From positions 1-64,000 of the forward strand of contig CBDCPP010000001.1 of the NCBI GenBank assembly GCA_965220315.1: 64,000 nt of DNA, given 5' to 3'. The translations under genes were made by a program, and so were the position numbers. This document shows, piece after piece, positions 42,937-51,726 of the stretch; position 1 is the first letter of the stretch, and every line of letters begins with the position of its first letter. The DNA is from JAPOXK01 sp965220315. GTDB taxonomy: Bacteria > Chloroflexota > Dehalococcoidia > Bin125. The notes beneath the pieces were generated by a model that saw only the letters and a program-made list of their open reading frames with translations, made no database searches and was not told where the DNA came from.

Positions 42937-43674
42937 CTACGCCTCCGGCCGCTCCCGTTTCGTTCGCATGGGCGTAACCTCCTCATCGCCCCGCTGTTCG
43001 CTCTCTGCTCGCGCTGTCTCCGCCTCTTCCCGCTTCCGGCGCCGTTCCTCCTCTGCCTCCTCCAGCTCCTTGCCGAAGCCTTCCTCTTCCATCTGCTCCG
43101 CCGACCGCGCCTCCACTACCGAGTCGAACACCGAGTTCAACATCGCGTAGCTTCGCCCCCCCAGGTAGTGCAGTGGCTGGTATTCCTCATCCGTCAGCGC
43201 CCACACCTTCCGCTCCGCATCCCACGCCTCCGTGTCGACGTGCGCCGCCACGATTTTCCCGACGAACAGCGTGTGGTCGCCCGTCGTGAACGTGTCCGAA
43301 ACCGTGCACTCGATCCAGCCTACGCACCCCTCGAGCAGCGGCGCCTCGACCTCCTTCGCCCGGAAATGGGGCAACCGCGCCACGTCCAACTTCTCCATCT
43401 GCACTCCGCTCACCATTCCCGCCCATTGCGTGTGATTCAGCAGCACTCGGGCCGGGATGTTGATCGCGAAACTCTCCCCGAAGCTGATCATGTCGTGACT
43501 GTGCCGCGACGGGTGCACCGCAATCGCCAGCAGCGGTGGATTCGTGCTCACCGGCATCGCCCACGCCACCGCGAACACGTTCGACACCGCCTGCCAGCGC
43601 GTCGTCACCAGCAGCACCGGCGCCCCGCCCAGGAGCCGCCGCGCCTCTGCTTCTGGAATCTTCTGTCGCACCAT
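42937..43674 (-). CDS. Flavin reductase-domain protein
   Basis: A 245-aa protein. Residues 1-185 form a split-barrel FMN-binding flavin reductase-like domain: APVLLVTTRWQAVSNVFAVAW, PVSTNPPLLAIAVHPSRHS, SFAINIPARVLL and GDHTLFVGKIVAAHV are the characteristic strands. Flavoredoxins and reductases of two-component monooxygenases share this fold. The last 50 residues are highly charged (EEAEEERRRKREEAETARAE) and probably a helix or coil, an unusual addition. It diverges from the acyl-CoA dehydrogenase by about 85 bases. Substrate and partner are unknown. Confidence 0.82.
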   Translation of the reverse strand: MVRQKIPEAEARRLLGGAPVLLVTTRWQAVSNVFAVAWAMPVSTNPPLLAIAVHPSRHSHDMISFGESFAINIPARVLLNHTQWAGMVSGVQMEKLDVARLPHFRAKEVEAPLLEGCVGWIECTVSDTFTTGDHTLFVGKIVAAHVDTEAWDAERKVWALTDEEYQPLHYLGGRSYAMLNSVFDSVVEARSAEQMEEEGFGKELEEAEEERRRKREEAETARAESEQRGDEEVTPMRTKRERPEA

Positions 43675-43759
43675 CGCGTCCGATCGTACTCAGGAACTCG
43701 GCCTCGTGCACCACGATCGGCTAGCGTGTCGGCTAGAATCGCTTCGCACGGAGGACCTC

Positions 43760-44974
43760 GTGGTCGACTTCCACGATACCCCAGCCGCGGCTGAGTTCCG
43801 CTCCCAAGTGCACAGCTTCCTCGACGCGGAGTATGCCCCCCTTCGCTCCCGGATCAACGCCGAACGCCCCGTGGGATCCGATCAACACGCGCTCACTCCT
43901 ACTACGCGCATCTGGTTCCGCAAGCTCTCGGAGAAAGGCTGGATCGCTTCCTCCTGGCCCGTCGAATACGGCGGCGCCGGTATGTCCATCATGGAGCAGT
44001 TCATTTTCAACGAGGAGATGGCCGAGGCGCGCGCCGTCCGGCCCGGCGTCATCACCGTCCAGATCGCCGGGGGCACCCTTGTCGCTCTCGGGACCGACGA
44101 GCAGAAGAAAGAGCACCTGCCGCCCATCCTTAGCGGCGAGGTCATCTGGTGTCAGGGCTATTCCGAACCGGGCGCCGGCTCCGACCTCGCCGGTCTCCAG
44201 ACCCGCGCCGTCCGCGACGGCGACGACTGGATCATCAACGGCCAGAAGATCTGGACCAGCGGCGCCCGGCACGCCGACTGGATGATCCTCCTCGCCCGCA
44301 GCGATCCGGATGCTCCCAAGCACAAGGGCATTACCTACTTCATCGTCGATATGCACGCGCCCGGCGTCAGCGTGCGGCCGCTCGTACAGATGACCGGCTC
44401 CGCCGAGTTCAACGAGGTCTACTTCGAGGATGTCCGCGTCCCTCACGCCAACGTTCTCGGCGAGGTTAATCGCGGCTGGTACGGCGCCGTCCAAACTCTC
44501 GATATCGAGCGCAGCAGTATCGGCGCCGCCGTCGGCCAGCGCCAGGCCCTCGAAGACCTCATCGCCTTCGCCAAGCAGGCGGCCGGCACGGCTTCCCTCC
44601 TCCATCGCAACCCGCTTCTCCGCTACGAACTCGCCGACCTCTACATCGCCGCCCTCGCCGGCCGCCTGCTCGCTTACCGTATCGTCTCCATGCAGAGCCG
44701 CGGCCACTCTCCCAACGCCGAAGCGTCGATCGCCAAGCTCTATACCAACGAACTCAACCAGCGCCTCTACCGCACCGCCATGAAGCTGCTCGGCCTCTAC
44801 GGCCAGCTCACTCCCCAGATGCAAGCTTCCGGCGACCCGGAACTCGCTCCCAAGGGCGGACGCTACGAGTATTGGTACCTTCGCTCCGTCGCCAACACCA
44901 TCGAAGGCGGCACCAGCGAGGTGCAGCGCAACATCATCGCCGCTCGCGGCCTCGGTCTGCCCAAGTCGTATTAG
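43760..44974 (+). CDS. Acyl-CoA dehydrogenase family protein
   Basis: A 404-aa FAD dehydrogenase from GTG 43760, which has GGAGG seven bases upstream. The family layout is complete: N-terminal helices, then GVITVQIAGGTLVALGTDEQK, CQGYSEPGAGSDLAGLQTRAV (flavin-binding EPGAGSDLA), WIINGQKIWTSGARHADWM, and the C-terminal FAD segment RSVANTIEGGTSEVQRNIIA. The catalytic base region near the C-terminus does not show the short-chain-type Glu clearly, so substrate length cannot be set. Electrons would pass to EtfAB. It stands alone, so the pathway is not shown by neighbours. Confidence 0.9.
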   Translation: MVDFHDTPAAAEFRSQVHSFLDAEYAPLRSRINAERPVGSDQHALTPTTRIWFRKLSEKGWIASSWPVEYGGAGMSIMEQFIFNEEMAEARAVRPGVITVQIAGGTLVALGTDEQKKEHLPPILSGEVIWCQGYSEPGAGSDLAGLQTRAVRDGDDWIINGQKIWTSGARHADWMILLARSDPDAPKHKGITYFIVDMHAPGVSVRPLVQMTGSAEFNEVYFEDVRVPHANVLGEVNRGWYGAVQTLDIERSSIGAAVGQRQALEDLIAFAKQAAGTASLLHRNPLLRYELADLYIAALAGRLLAYRIVSMQSRGHSPNAEASIAKLYTNELNQRLYRTAMKLLGLYGQLTPQMQASGDPELAPKGGRYEYWYLRSVANTIEGGTSEVQRNIIAARGLGLPKSY

Positions 44975-45210
44975 CTGCCGGCGCCCGCTTGAGTTGTGGT
45001 GTCATGCGTGCCAGAGCATGCGCTCGCGAGATGATCATACCGGGGACGAGTGTGGTCTCTTTTCCGCTTTGATTTTGGCTGGCAGTGAAGAGAAAGTTTA
45101 CCGACGGCATCTTGGAGAACCCGGAGCCACGCGGTTGCTGCCAGCGGCATGCGGGCTGGACCGGAGGTTTTCAGCGCGATGAATTGATCGACCTCTTCAC
45201 CGTGCTAGCG

Positions 45211-46500
45211 CTACCCCGCCGTCTGCACCGTAGGGATCGCTTGGAACCCAGACGGCAACGCCAGCACCTTCGCCCGCTCCCCTGACTTCTCCTCTACCCG
45301 TCGCGCTAGCTCCGCCACCGTCGCCGACACGTCCTCGCACGGCGTGAGGTGCGCTGCCCGTACCGTTCCCGCCTCCAGCGACGAATAGAGGTGCACCTCC
45401 GCTTTCAACTGCGCCATCGCCTGGCACTGAATCCCCCATTGGTCGATCCGGTGGAACCCAGCCTCCAGCAGCAGCGCCATCAACGCCTCCGGACTCTCCC
45501 GTGACGACAAGAACTCCGCGTAATCCTCGTTTCCCACCCCCTCCCGGCACTCCGACGCCAGCACGATCGCGCCACCATCCCGCACCGCCCGCGCCGCCGC
45601 CGCCATCCCCTTGATCGACTGATACACGTTGAGATCGGCTGGGTATCCTCCATTCGTCCCCACCACAATGTCGTAAGCGTGGGGTACCGGGCGCACCGCG
45701 GACCGGTCCACCTCCGCCATCGCTGCCTCGTGCGCCTTCACCAGATCCCCGCAGAAGAAGCCACTGACCGCCCTGTCCGCCGTCAGCGTCACGTTACACA
45801 GGAACGTCACCTCGGAAGCCACGGCCACATCGCGCATCTCCTCGAAGATAGGATTGCCCGCTCCCACGCAGAACGTCGCTTGCGGATGCAGTAAATGCTC
45901 CGCGCTGTGGTTGCGCATGATGTTGGGTGCCGCTGCGACGCCCGGCAGCACGCCCTTCCCGCCCCCGCTGTACCCGGCGAAGATGTGTGGCTCCACGAAC
46001 CCCGTCACGATCCGCACGCTCGCCTGCAGATAAGTCGAGTTGAGATAGATTCCGCCGCGCCGTTCCCCTGGGTACCGCCGCAGAAACGTCAGCGAGTCCG
46101 GGTCCTGCGCGTCATGCACGACCACCCGGTAGCCATTCGCCACCTCCGGCCCCAAGAGGGCCTCCACTTCCGCCGCTGACATCTGCCGGTGCAGCCCCGT
46201 CCCCACCAACAACGTGATCCGTCCGCGCGGCACCCCTGCTTCCTCCACTATCCGCAGCAGCAGCGGTGCCATCAATCGGTTGGGCGCGGGCCGTGTCAGG
46301 TCGCTGAACACGATCGTCACCCGATCGTCCGCCTGCACCAGCTCGCGCAGCGGCGCCGACCCGATCGGCTGGGTCAGCGCATCGCGCAGCGCCGACTCTG
46401 GATCCACCAGCGCCGTCGATTCCCTCGGTTGGATCACGTCGCTGCCCTCCGGCAGCTCCACCTCCAGCCCCTGCTCTCCGTACAACAACCGCACCCGCAT
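45211..46500 (-). CDS. larA: LarA-family racemase (nickel-pincer cofactor)
   Basis: A 429-aa homolog of lactate racemase LarA. ATG 46500 has GGGAGGA upstream. Residues for the nickel-pincer nucleotide are visible: H104 in VGTGLHRQMS, H172 in VEPHIFAGYSGGGKGVLPG, and K182 in the same loop, which in LarA forms the thioamide link. VFSDLTRPAPN also fits (family D-x-TR-x-x-P). The maturation genes larB, larC and larE are not in the window. LarA paralogs act on various alpha-hydroxyacids, so the substrate is open. Confidence 0.88.
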   Translation of the reverse strand: MRVRLLYGEQGLEVELPEGSDVIQPRESTALVDPESALRDALTQPIGSAPLRELVQADDRVTIVFSDLTRPAPNRLMAPLLLRIVEEAGVPRGRITLLVGTGLHRQMSAAEVEALLGPEVANGYRVVVHDAQDPDSLTFLRRYPGERRGGIYLNSTYLQASVRIVTGFVEPHIFAGYSGGGKGVLPGVAAAPNIMRNHSAEHLLHPQATFCVGAGNPIFEEMRDVAVASEVTFLCNVTLTADRAVSGFFCGDLVKAHEAAMAEVDRSAVRPVPHAYDIVVGTNGGYPADLNVYQSIKGMAAAARAVRDGGAIVLASECREGVGNEDYAEFLSSRESPEALMALLLEAGFHRIDQWGIQCQAMAQLKAEVHLYSSLEAGTVRAAHLTPCEDVSATVAELARRVEEKSGERAKVLALPSGFQAIPTVQTAG

Positions 46501-46568
46501 ATTGTTCCTCCCGGCGCGAGAGTCGCACGGCCGCTCTGGCACGGTCAACGCACCCTACACTCACTACC

Positions 46569-46739
46569 ATGATCTCCCCAGGCGATCACTCTACCCGCGG
46601 CGAGCGACGCAGCACCCGGAGCCAAAAAGCGCGGCGGGCCCTCCGTATGCATGGGGCCTCTCTTCGCAAGATCTACCGCGATGCCATTCTCAAGCGTGCT
46701 CGCAAAGCCACCCAGAAAAACAAAGAGAGCACGAGCTAG
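46569..46739 (+). CDS. Possible small basic protein, 56 aa
   Basis: A short frame from ATG 46569 to TAG 46737-46739 encodes an Arg/Lys-rich peptide (RSTRSQKARRALRMHG, LRKIYRDAILKRARKATQ). It fills the gap between larA (divergent) and the OsmC-like gene (convergent) and has the look of a nucleic-acid-binding peptide. There is no clear Shine-Dalgarno and no family I know. It may be chance in GC-rich DNA, though the A-rich codons AAG and AAA are atypical of noise here. Confidence 0.35.
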   Translation: MISPGDHSTRGERRSTRSQKARRALRMHGASLRKIYRDAILKRARKATQKNKESTS

Positions 46740-46751
46740 CGCCCGCCGCGA

Positions 46752-47225
46752 CTATCGTTCGCGAATCTCCGCTGACGAAGTGATCGCGATCGCCGCCTTC
46801 ACGCTCTCGTGCGCCGGACAACCCGCCGCGTGCACTGCCACCGCCCGCTCGGCCGCCGTCCGATCCCCCGACAGCATCTCGATCTGATAGTGCACGTGGA
46901 TCCGTGTGATCCGGATCGGCGACCCCTGTCCGGCCGGCCCCTCGATCGTCCCTTCGACTTCCGCCGTATACGTTGCCGGGTCAAACTCAACATCCCGTGC
47001 TCGCAGCGCCCGTGCGAGCGTGCCGTACATTCACCCACCCACCGCTGCCACGATATGGTCCAGCGTCGCCGCCACCGGCGGGCCGCCCGCGGGCGCTCCA
47101 TAGTACTCGCGCAGCGCCCCTTGCACTCCGTACGGCACCGACTCTGGAACCTCGCCCAGGTACGCATGCCGCACCCCATCCTTCAGCACCAACCGGTTCT
47201 TCGAGATGTACGTGAACTCTGCCAT
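46752..47225 (-). CDS. OsmC-family protein, probable selenoprotein (UGA read as Sec at residue 65)
   Basis: Two frames in the same phase, 47225-47034 and 47030-46752, are separated only by one TGA (47033-47031). Joined they make a complete 157-aa OsmC/Ohr-type peroxidase. The first part ends LDHIVAAVGG and the second begins MYGTLARALRARDVE; in the family this region reads l-x-AALgsC-x-x-TL-x-x-la-r-x-g, with the peroxidatic Cys exactly where the TGA stands. The second Cys is kept (HAAGCPAHESV, residue 136). A 7-bp stem with a G-containing 7-base loop starts 12 bases after the TGA, fitting the bacterial SECIS pattern. The reaction would be reduction of organic hydroperoxides. Confidence 0.82.
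46999..47019 (-). promoter_or_regulatory. SECIS-like hairpin downstream of the in-frame UGA
   Basis: On the minus strand GCTCGCA and TGCGAGC pair perfectly (7 bp) around the loop CGGGCGC. The loop begins 19 bases after the TGA, so 18 bases separate the two, and its second base is G. Bacterial SECIS elements usually have 16-37 bases between UGA and the apical loop and a G among the first two loop bases. The hairpin lies within the coding sequence, as required in bacteria. Confidence 0.65.
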
Positions 47226-47264
47226 CAGGGCTCCCCCGTTACAGTGCTATCCGCAGCGCGCCGC

Positions 47265-48308
47265 TTAAGACTGCTGGTAAATGAGGTCACTCTTGTTGCG
47301 CTGTGCCCGCTTGACCAATGGCGCATACGCTTGCTCTTCGCCCACCGGGTCGATCCGGCTCCATTCGTACGTTACCGTGCGGTCCCCCAGCATCCAGGGC
47401 CGCTCCGCCCGGCGCTCGAATCTGTCCACGTACCGACACGCCACCACGTGCTCCGCAACCCCCGTCTTCCGTGACGGCATCCGGTGGTACGCCACGCAGT
47501 ACGACTCGCTGTACGCCACCCGGTCCTGCACATCCACCAGTACGTTGCCGATGTAGTGCATCGTCCCCAGCATCGTCGCTAATCCATCCCCGGCGTGCCG
47601 CACGAATCCGTCTCGATGCCCTTGGTACGTTCCATGGTCATCTGTCGCGTCCGGGTAGTAGCACGACCGGATCAGCTCCGGATCTATCCGATCGACGCCC
47701 CGGCAGTAGCGATACAGCGCCTCGCGGATCGTCTGCTTGTCCGCCAACTCTTGGATGCGTCCTCCCAAGTCCTTCGGACGCTGGAAATTCGGCGAAAATG
47801 CCGGCCGGTCGTAGACCGGATCTTGCCGGTCCCGTCGTGCCTTCACGTACTTCTCGTTGAAATCCCATTCTCGCCCCACCGGCTCGATCTTGTTCCAATC
47901 CCACACCACTTGCCGGTGGCTGATCAGCCAGTCGTCGCCCTGCCGGTCCAGCCGGTCATTCCAGCGCGCCCCCACCACAAAGTCCTGCTCGGGCTTCCCG
48001 TCCGCGCCAGGTAGCCGGTGATAAGCCGTCACGTACGACTCGGCATGCGCCACGTCGCCTTCCAGCTCCACTTGGACATTGCTCACGGTGTGCATCGTCA
48101 CGCGGTAGCGAGCGAGCGCCTTCTCGACCCACGGCAAAAATTCGTCCAGCGTCCCCTTGAAGGCGCCGTGCTCGTCGAGCGCCCCCTCGCTGAAGCACGA
48201 CCGCACCAGTTCCCAATCGCAGCGGTCGATCCCGCGCGCGTAGAGCATGATCCGATCCCAAACCGCTTGCTTGTCGAGCAGCGCCTGCGCTTCTATCTCG
48301 GACACCAT
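47265..48308 (-). CDS. Protein with two tandem SnoaL/NTF2-like domains
   Basis: A 347-aa protein made of two copies of the same fold. Copy 1 (about 5-150) has DKQAVWDRIMLYARGIDRCDWELVRSCF, DEHGAFKG, AHAESYVTAYHRL and ARWNDRLDR; copy 2 (about 185-330) has DKQTIREALYRYCRGVDRIDPELIRSCYYPDATDDHG, TYQGHRDGFV, AYSESYCVAYHRMP and CRYVDRFER. This is the SnoaL_4 pattern seen in polyketide cyclases, ring-hydroxylating dioxygenase small subunits and dehydratases. The paired domains probably build the usual dimer in one chain. ATG 48308 is the start. Substrate unknown. Confidence 0.85.
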   Translation of the reverse strand: MVSEIEAQALLDKQAVWDRIMLYARGIDRCDWELVRSCFSEGALDEHGAFKGTLDEFLPWVEKALARYRVTMHTVSNVQVELEGDVAHAESYVTAYHRLPGADGKPEQDFVVGARWNDRLDRQGDDWLISHRQVVWDWNKIEPVGREWDFNEKYVKARRDRQDPVYDRPAFSPNFQRPKDLGGRIQELADKQTIREALYRYCRGVDRIDPELIRSCYYPDATDDHGTYQGHRDGFVRHAGDGLATMLGTMHYIGNVLVDVQDRVAYSESYCVAYHRMPSRKTGVAEHVVACRYVDRFERRAERPWMLGDRTVTYEWSRIDPVGEEQAYAPLVKRAQRNKSDLIYQQS

Positions 48309-48543
48309 GCCGCTTCCCCCTAAGCTGCTCCTCGGCGCCGTCCGCCGCCGCCGCTTCCGCGCATTCTACGCGGCCCGCCGCGCGCGCGTCCCGGCCCGTT
48401 CCTTCCGTAACTCGCGTGGCAGTTCACACACACTTAATAGTTCGGTCGCAACAAATTGCCGACATACGACGTTTAAGTTTGTGAAGATAGTCGCAAGACA
48501 CGCAAAGAGCCTCGCAAAGGCATCACAGATTAAGGAGACCGCC

Positions 48544-48759
48544 TTGAACCTCTACATTGAAAACCAGATTCGCTCGGCCATGGCAGCGCACCGGCGCGAA
48601 GCGGGGAGGGCCGAGTCCCGCAGCTCTCAGCGCGCTATCAATCCCGCCCGCTTCCGCTCCCTGGCTGCCCGGACCCTCGTCCGTGCTGGCGCCGAACTCG
48701 ACCGCGCCGCCGCAGTCACAGCTCTCAGCGATTACCGCCGAAGCCAGGAAGCCGCCTAG
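48544..48759 (+). CDS. Small protein with TTG start, 71 aa
   Basis: TTG 48544 follows a strong TAAGGAGA Shine-Dalgarno at a 5-base spacing, which decides the start. The product is helical and Arg/Ala-rich: NLYIENQIRSAMAAHRREAG, RAINPARFRSLAARTLVRAG, LSDYRRSQEAA. No family is recognised. The 150 bases before it are AT-richer (CACTTAATAGTTCGG, GACGTTTAAGTTTG) and look like a promoter region for this gene or for the divergent SnoaL gene. It converges on gcvPB with a gap of 3 bases. Confidence 0.5.
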   Translation: MNLYIENQIRSAMAAHRREAGRAESRSSQRAINPARFRSLAARTLVRAGAELDRAAAVTALSDYRRSQEAA

Positions 48760-48762
48760 CCG

Positions 48763-50337
48763 CTATCGCGCCCCGGTCGAAAGCCCGGGGCGCGGCGTAT
48801 TAAGCTCCCACTGCTTTCCGCACCTGTCGTTCGATCGTACCGCGCCAGTGCTTTTGCATGCCTCGGTTTCTGGACCGGGCCAGCGCAGCACCGGCCGCCG
48901 CGCGGCGCGCGTCTCGTCTAGCCGCCCGATCGGCGTGCGGCACGGCGCTCTTTCCAGCGCCTCCGGATCCCGCTCTACTTCCTCTGCGATCGCCACTAGT
49001 GCCGCCGCGTAGCGTTCGATATCCTCCCGCGACTCCGTCTCCGTTGGCTCGATCATCAGTGCCTCTTCCACGATCAGTGGGAAGTAGACCGTCGGCGGGT
49101 GCAACCCATAGTCGATCAGGCGTTTGGCGATGTCGTAGGCGCGGACGCCCTCTTTACGTTGCCGAGACCCCGAGAACACTACCTCGTGCAACACCTGGCG
49201 CGGGTGCGGTAGATCGTAGTGCGGCTCCAAGAGCACGCGTAGGTAGTTCGCGTTGAGGTCGGCGTTCTCTGAAACTGCTCGCAGCCCCACCAGACCCAGC
49301 GTTCGGATGTATGCGTAAGCCCGCACCAGCACTCCCACATTCCCGTGGAACTGCTGCATCTGCCCGATGCTCTCTGGGGGTCGGCGCAGTGCCAGTTTTC
49401 CCTCGCGTCCTTCCACCGCCACCGGGGCTGGGAGATACGGTGCCAGCGCCGTGCTCGCGCAGACCGGTCCTGATCCCGGTCCTCCTCCCCCATGCGGTGT
49501 ACTGAACGTCTTGTGCAAGTTCAGATGCGCGATGTCGATCCCCAAATCCCCATACCGCACCCGTCCGACGATTGCGTTCAAATTAGCGCCGTCTCCGTAC
49601 ACGAACGCTCCCACGCGGTGCAGCTCTCGCGCCACCTCCTCGAACCCTGTCTCCCATAACCCCAACGTGTTGGGTAACGTCACCATCATCGCCGCGACCG
49701 ACCCGTCCAGTTCGGCCGCCAGGGCCGCGTGGTCCATGGCCCCATCGGCCGCCGTCGGAATCTGTGTCACCGTGAAGCCGGCCATCGTCGCCGTCGCAGG
49801 ATTGGTCCCGTGTGCGCTGTCTGGTACCAAGACGCGCCTCCGCTTGTCCAACTCACCCCGCTGCTCCAGCGCCCGCCGGATCATTAAAATCCCGGCCAGC
49901 TCGCCCTGGGCTCCCGCTGCGGGAGCGAGGCTCACGTGTGGTAGTCCCGTGATCGCGCCCAGCGCCTGCTGTAGCTCGAGGAGGATCCGCAACGTTCCCT
50001 GCGCTGCCTCTGGCTCCGCAGGATGTGCATTGGCGAGCCCAGGCAGCGACACAACCAAGTCATTCACCTTCGGGTTGTACTTCATTGAGCACGAACCCAG
50101 TGGATAGGACCCTGTGTCGACCCCAAAATTTCGATGCGACAGCGCGGTGTAGTACCGCACCAACTCGCCTTGGCTTAGCTCTGGTAGCTGCACTGAATCG
50201 CGCAGCAGGTGCGCATCTGGGAGTGGGGTCTCCTGTCCCTGCCACTGTGGCAGCGCCATCGCTCGCCGTCCGGCTGCACCGCGGTCGAACGCCAGCCGCG
50301 CGCCAAAGTCCTCTTCCCCTATAGCCCGCCCAATCAC
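48763..50337 (-). CDS. gcvPB: Glycine dehydrogenase (decarboxylating) subunit 2
   Basis: P-protein subunit carrying the PLP. From GTG 50337, whose GTGA overlaps the gcvPA stop, it has 524 aa. PLP-site features are AHLNLHKTFSTPHGGGGPGSGP (Schiff-base Lys in NLHKTF), GSYPLGSCSMKYNPKVND and HGTNPATATMAGF. The P-protein decarboxylates glycine and passes the aminomethyl group to lipoyl-GcvH. The last 40 residues (CRTPIGRLDETRAARRP...) include the usual R-x-DE-x-x-A segment and then a non-conserved tail. Last gene of the operon. Confidence 0.95.
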   Translation of the reverse strand: MIGRAIGEEDFGARLAFDRGAAGRRAMALPQWQGQETPLPDAHLLRDSVQLPELSQGELVRYYTALSHRNFGVDTGSYPLGSCSMKYNPKVNDLVVSLPGLANAHPAEPEAAQGTLRILLELQQALGAITGLPHVSLAPAAGAQGELAGILMIRRALEQRGELDKRRRVLVPDSAHGTNPATATMAGFTVTQIPTAADGAMDHAALAAELDGSVAAMMVTLPNTLGLWETGFEEVARELHRVGAFVYGDGANLNAIVGRVRYGDLGIDIAHLNLHKTFSTPHGGGGPGSGPVCASTALAPYLPAPVAVEGREGKLALRRPPESIGQMQQFHGNVGVLVRAYAYIRTLGLVGLRAVSENADLNANYLRVLLEPHYDLPHPRQVLHEVVFSGSRQRKEGVRAYDIAKRLIDYGLHPPTVYFPLIVEEALMIEPTETESREDIERYAAALVAIAEEVERDPEALERAPCRTPIGRLDETRAARRPVLRWPGPETEACKSTGAVRSNDRCGKQWELNTPRPGLSTGAR

Positions 50338-51725
50338 GTCTCCACCCCCACCGCGCCTCCGATCTCCGTGAGCGCCGCCACCAGTGCTTCCACCTCCCGT
50401 TCGGTGGTTGTCTCCGTCACGCACATCAGCAGCGCCTCACGCGCCTCTGGCTCATTCCGATCGGATAGATCCAACCCTGCTTCGATGCCTCGTTCCGCCA
50501 ACGCCGCCCGCACTGCCGCCGCTGGAAGCGGGCCTCGTAGGAGGAACTCTTGAAACCATGGCCCCCGCTCCACGACCGCAAAGCCCGGGACCGCCGCCGC
50601 CCGCGCCGCCGCGTTGTGCGCCTTCTGGTAGCAGAGTGTCGCTTGCTCGCGCAGCCCCTGCGGGCCCAGTGCCTGCAGTGTGATCGTGAACGCCAGCGCC
50701 AGCAGTGACTGTCCTGTCGAAAAGTTTGATGTTGCTCGCTCCCGCCGGATGAACTGCTCGCGCGCTTGCAGCGTTAGCACATACCCCGTCCGCGGTGGTG
50801 CCTCGCTCCCATCTTCGCGCCGCGTCCCTCGCTGTTCCTGCGTCCGGCCCACAATCCGGCCGGGCATCTGCCGCAAATAAACCTCACGCGCCGCGAACAA
50901 CCCCAGCGATGGCCCTCCGAACGCTACTGGTCCCGCCAGATCCCGCCCCTCCCCCGTCACGATGTCCGCGCCGGCATCGCCTGGTGCTCTCAGCAGCCCC
51001 AGCGTCAACGGATCCACCCCCGTCACACAAAGTGCCTCGACACCGTGCGCCGCCTCGGCGATCGGCTCGATATCGCGAATCGTCCCCAGAAAATCAGGCT
51101 GTTGAATCACAACCGCCGCATGCTCGTCGGTCATCTGCACTGCCGACCCGATCACGTCTACTCGCAGCCCAGCCCCATATGCATATGTCCGCACTACGTC
51201 TGCCGTTCCGGGGTGTATCGGCTCCAACAGCGCCACGGCGCTGCGGCGCGTCGTCCTCGCTGCGAGCAAACATGCCTCCGCCGTCGCACTCGCACCGTCG
51301 TACAAACCGGTGTTCGAAACAGCGAGCCCCGTCAGCTCGCATACCACCGACTGGAACTCGAAAGCGCTCTGCAACGTCCCCTGGCTGATCTCGGGCTGAT
51401 ACGGGGTATACGCCGTCATGAACTCCGAGCGCGCCGCTAACGACCCTGTAATCGCTGGCACGGACCGCCGGTAGGCCCCCGCACCCAAGAAGCTGGGCCG
51501 CTCCTGCGCCGCCGCGTTGCGACGTGCCAAGGCCCGCAGATGATCCAGTAGATCCAACTCGCCCAGAGGGGGAGGCAGCTCGATCACCGGATCCCGCTGC
51601 TCTGCCGGTAGCTCCTTGAACAGCTCCTCCGTCGACGAGAGCCCCACCCGCGCCAGCATCGCCGCCCGGTCCGCGTCTGTGTTAGGAATGTAGGGAGTAG
51701 GCGCCGCGCCCGCTCGGCCCTTCAC
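50334..51725 (-). CDS. gcvPA: Glycine dehydrogenase (decarboxylating) subunit 1
   Basis: The N-terminal half of P-protein as a separate subunit, 463 aa. Hallmarks are YIPNTDADRAAMLARVG at the start, FLGAGAYRRSVPA, TAYTPYQPEISQGTLQSAFEFQ, GLYDGASATAEAC and SNFSTGQSLLALA. It is a fold-type I transferase relative without the PLP lysine. It starts with GTG 51725 one base after the gcvH stop and is coupled to gcvPB by GTGA. Confidence 0.95.
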   Translation of the reverse strand: MKGRAGAAPTPYIPNTDADRAAMLARVGLSSTEELFKELPAEQRDPVIELPPPLGELDLLDHLRALARRNAAAQERPSFLGAGAYRRSVPAITGSLAARSEFMTAYTPYQPEISQGTLQSAFEFQSVVCELTGLAVSNTGLYDGASATAEACLLAARTTRRSAVALLEPIHPGTADVVRTYAYGAGLRVDVIGSAVQMTDEHAAVVIQQPDFLGTIRDIEPIAEAAHGVEALCVTGVDPLTLGLLRAPGDAGADIVTGEGRDLAGPVAFGGPSLGLFAAREVYLRQMPGRIVGRTQEQRGTRREDGSEAPPRTGYVLTLQAREQFIRRERATSNFSTGQSLLALAFTITLQALGPQGLREQATLCYQKAHNAAARAAAVPGFAVVERGPWFQEFLLRGPLPAAAVRAALAERGIEAGLDLSDRNEPEAREALLMCVTETTTEREVEALVAALTEIGGAVGVET

Positions 51726-51726
51726 T

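Noticed and set aside
46752..47225. OsmC gene split by a simple nonsense mutation or two separate genes
   Set aside because: The stop is TGA rather than TAA/TAG, falls exactly on the catalytic Cys position, both halves are undamaged, and a SECIS-like hairpin follows at the right distance.
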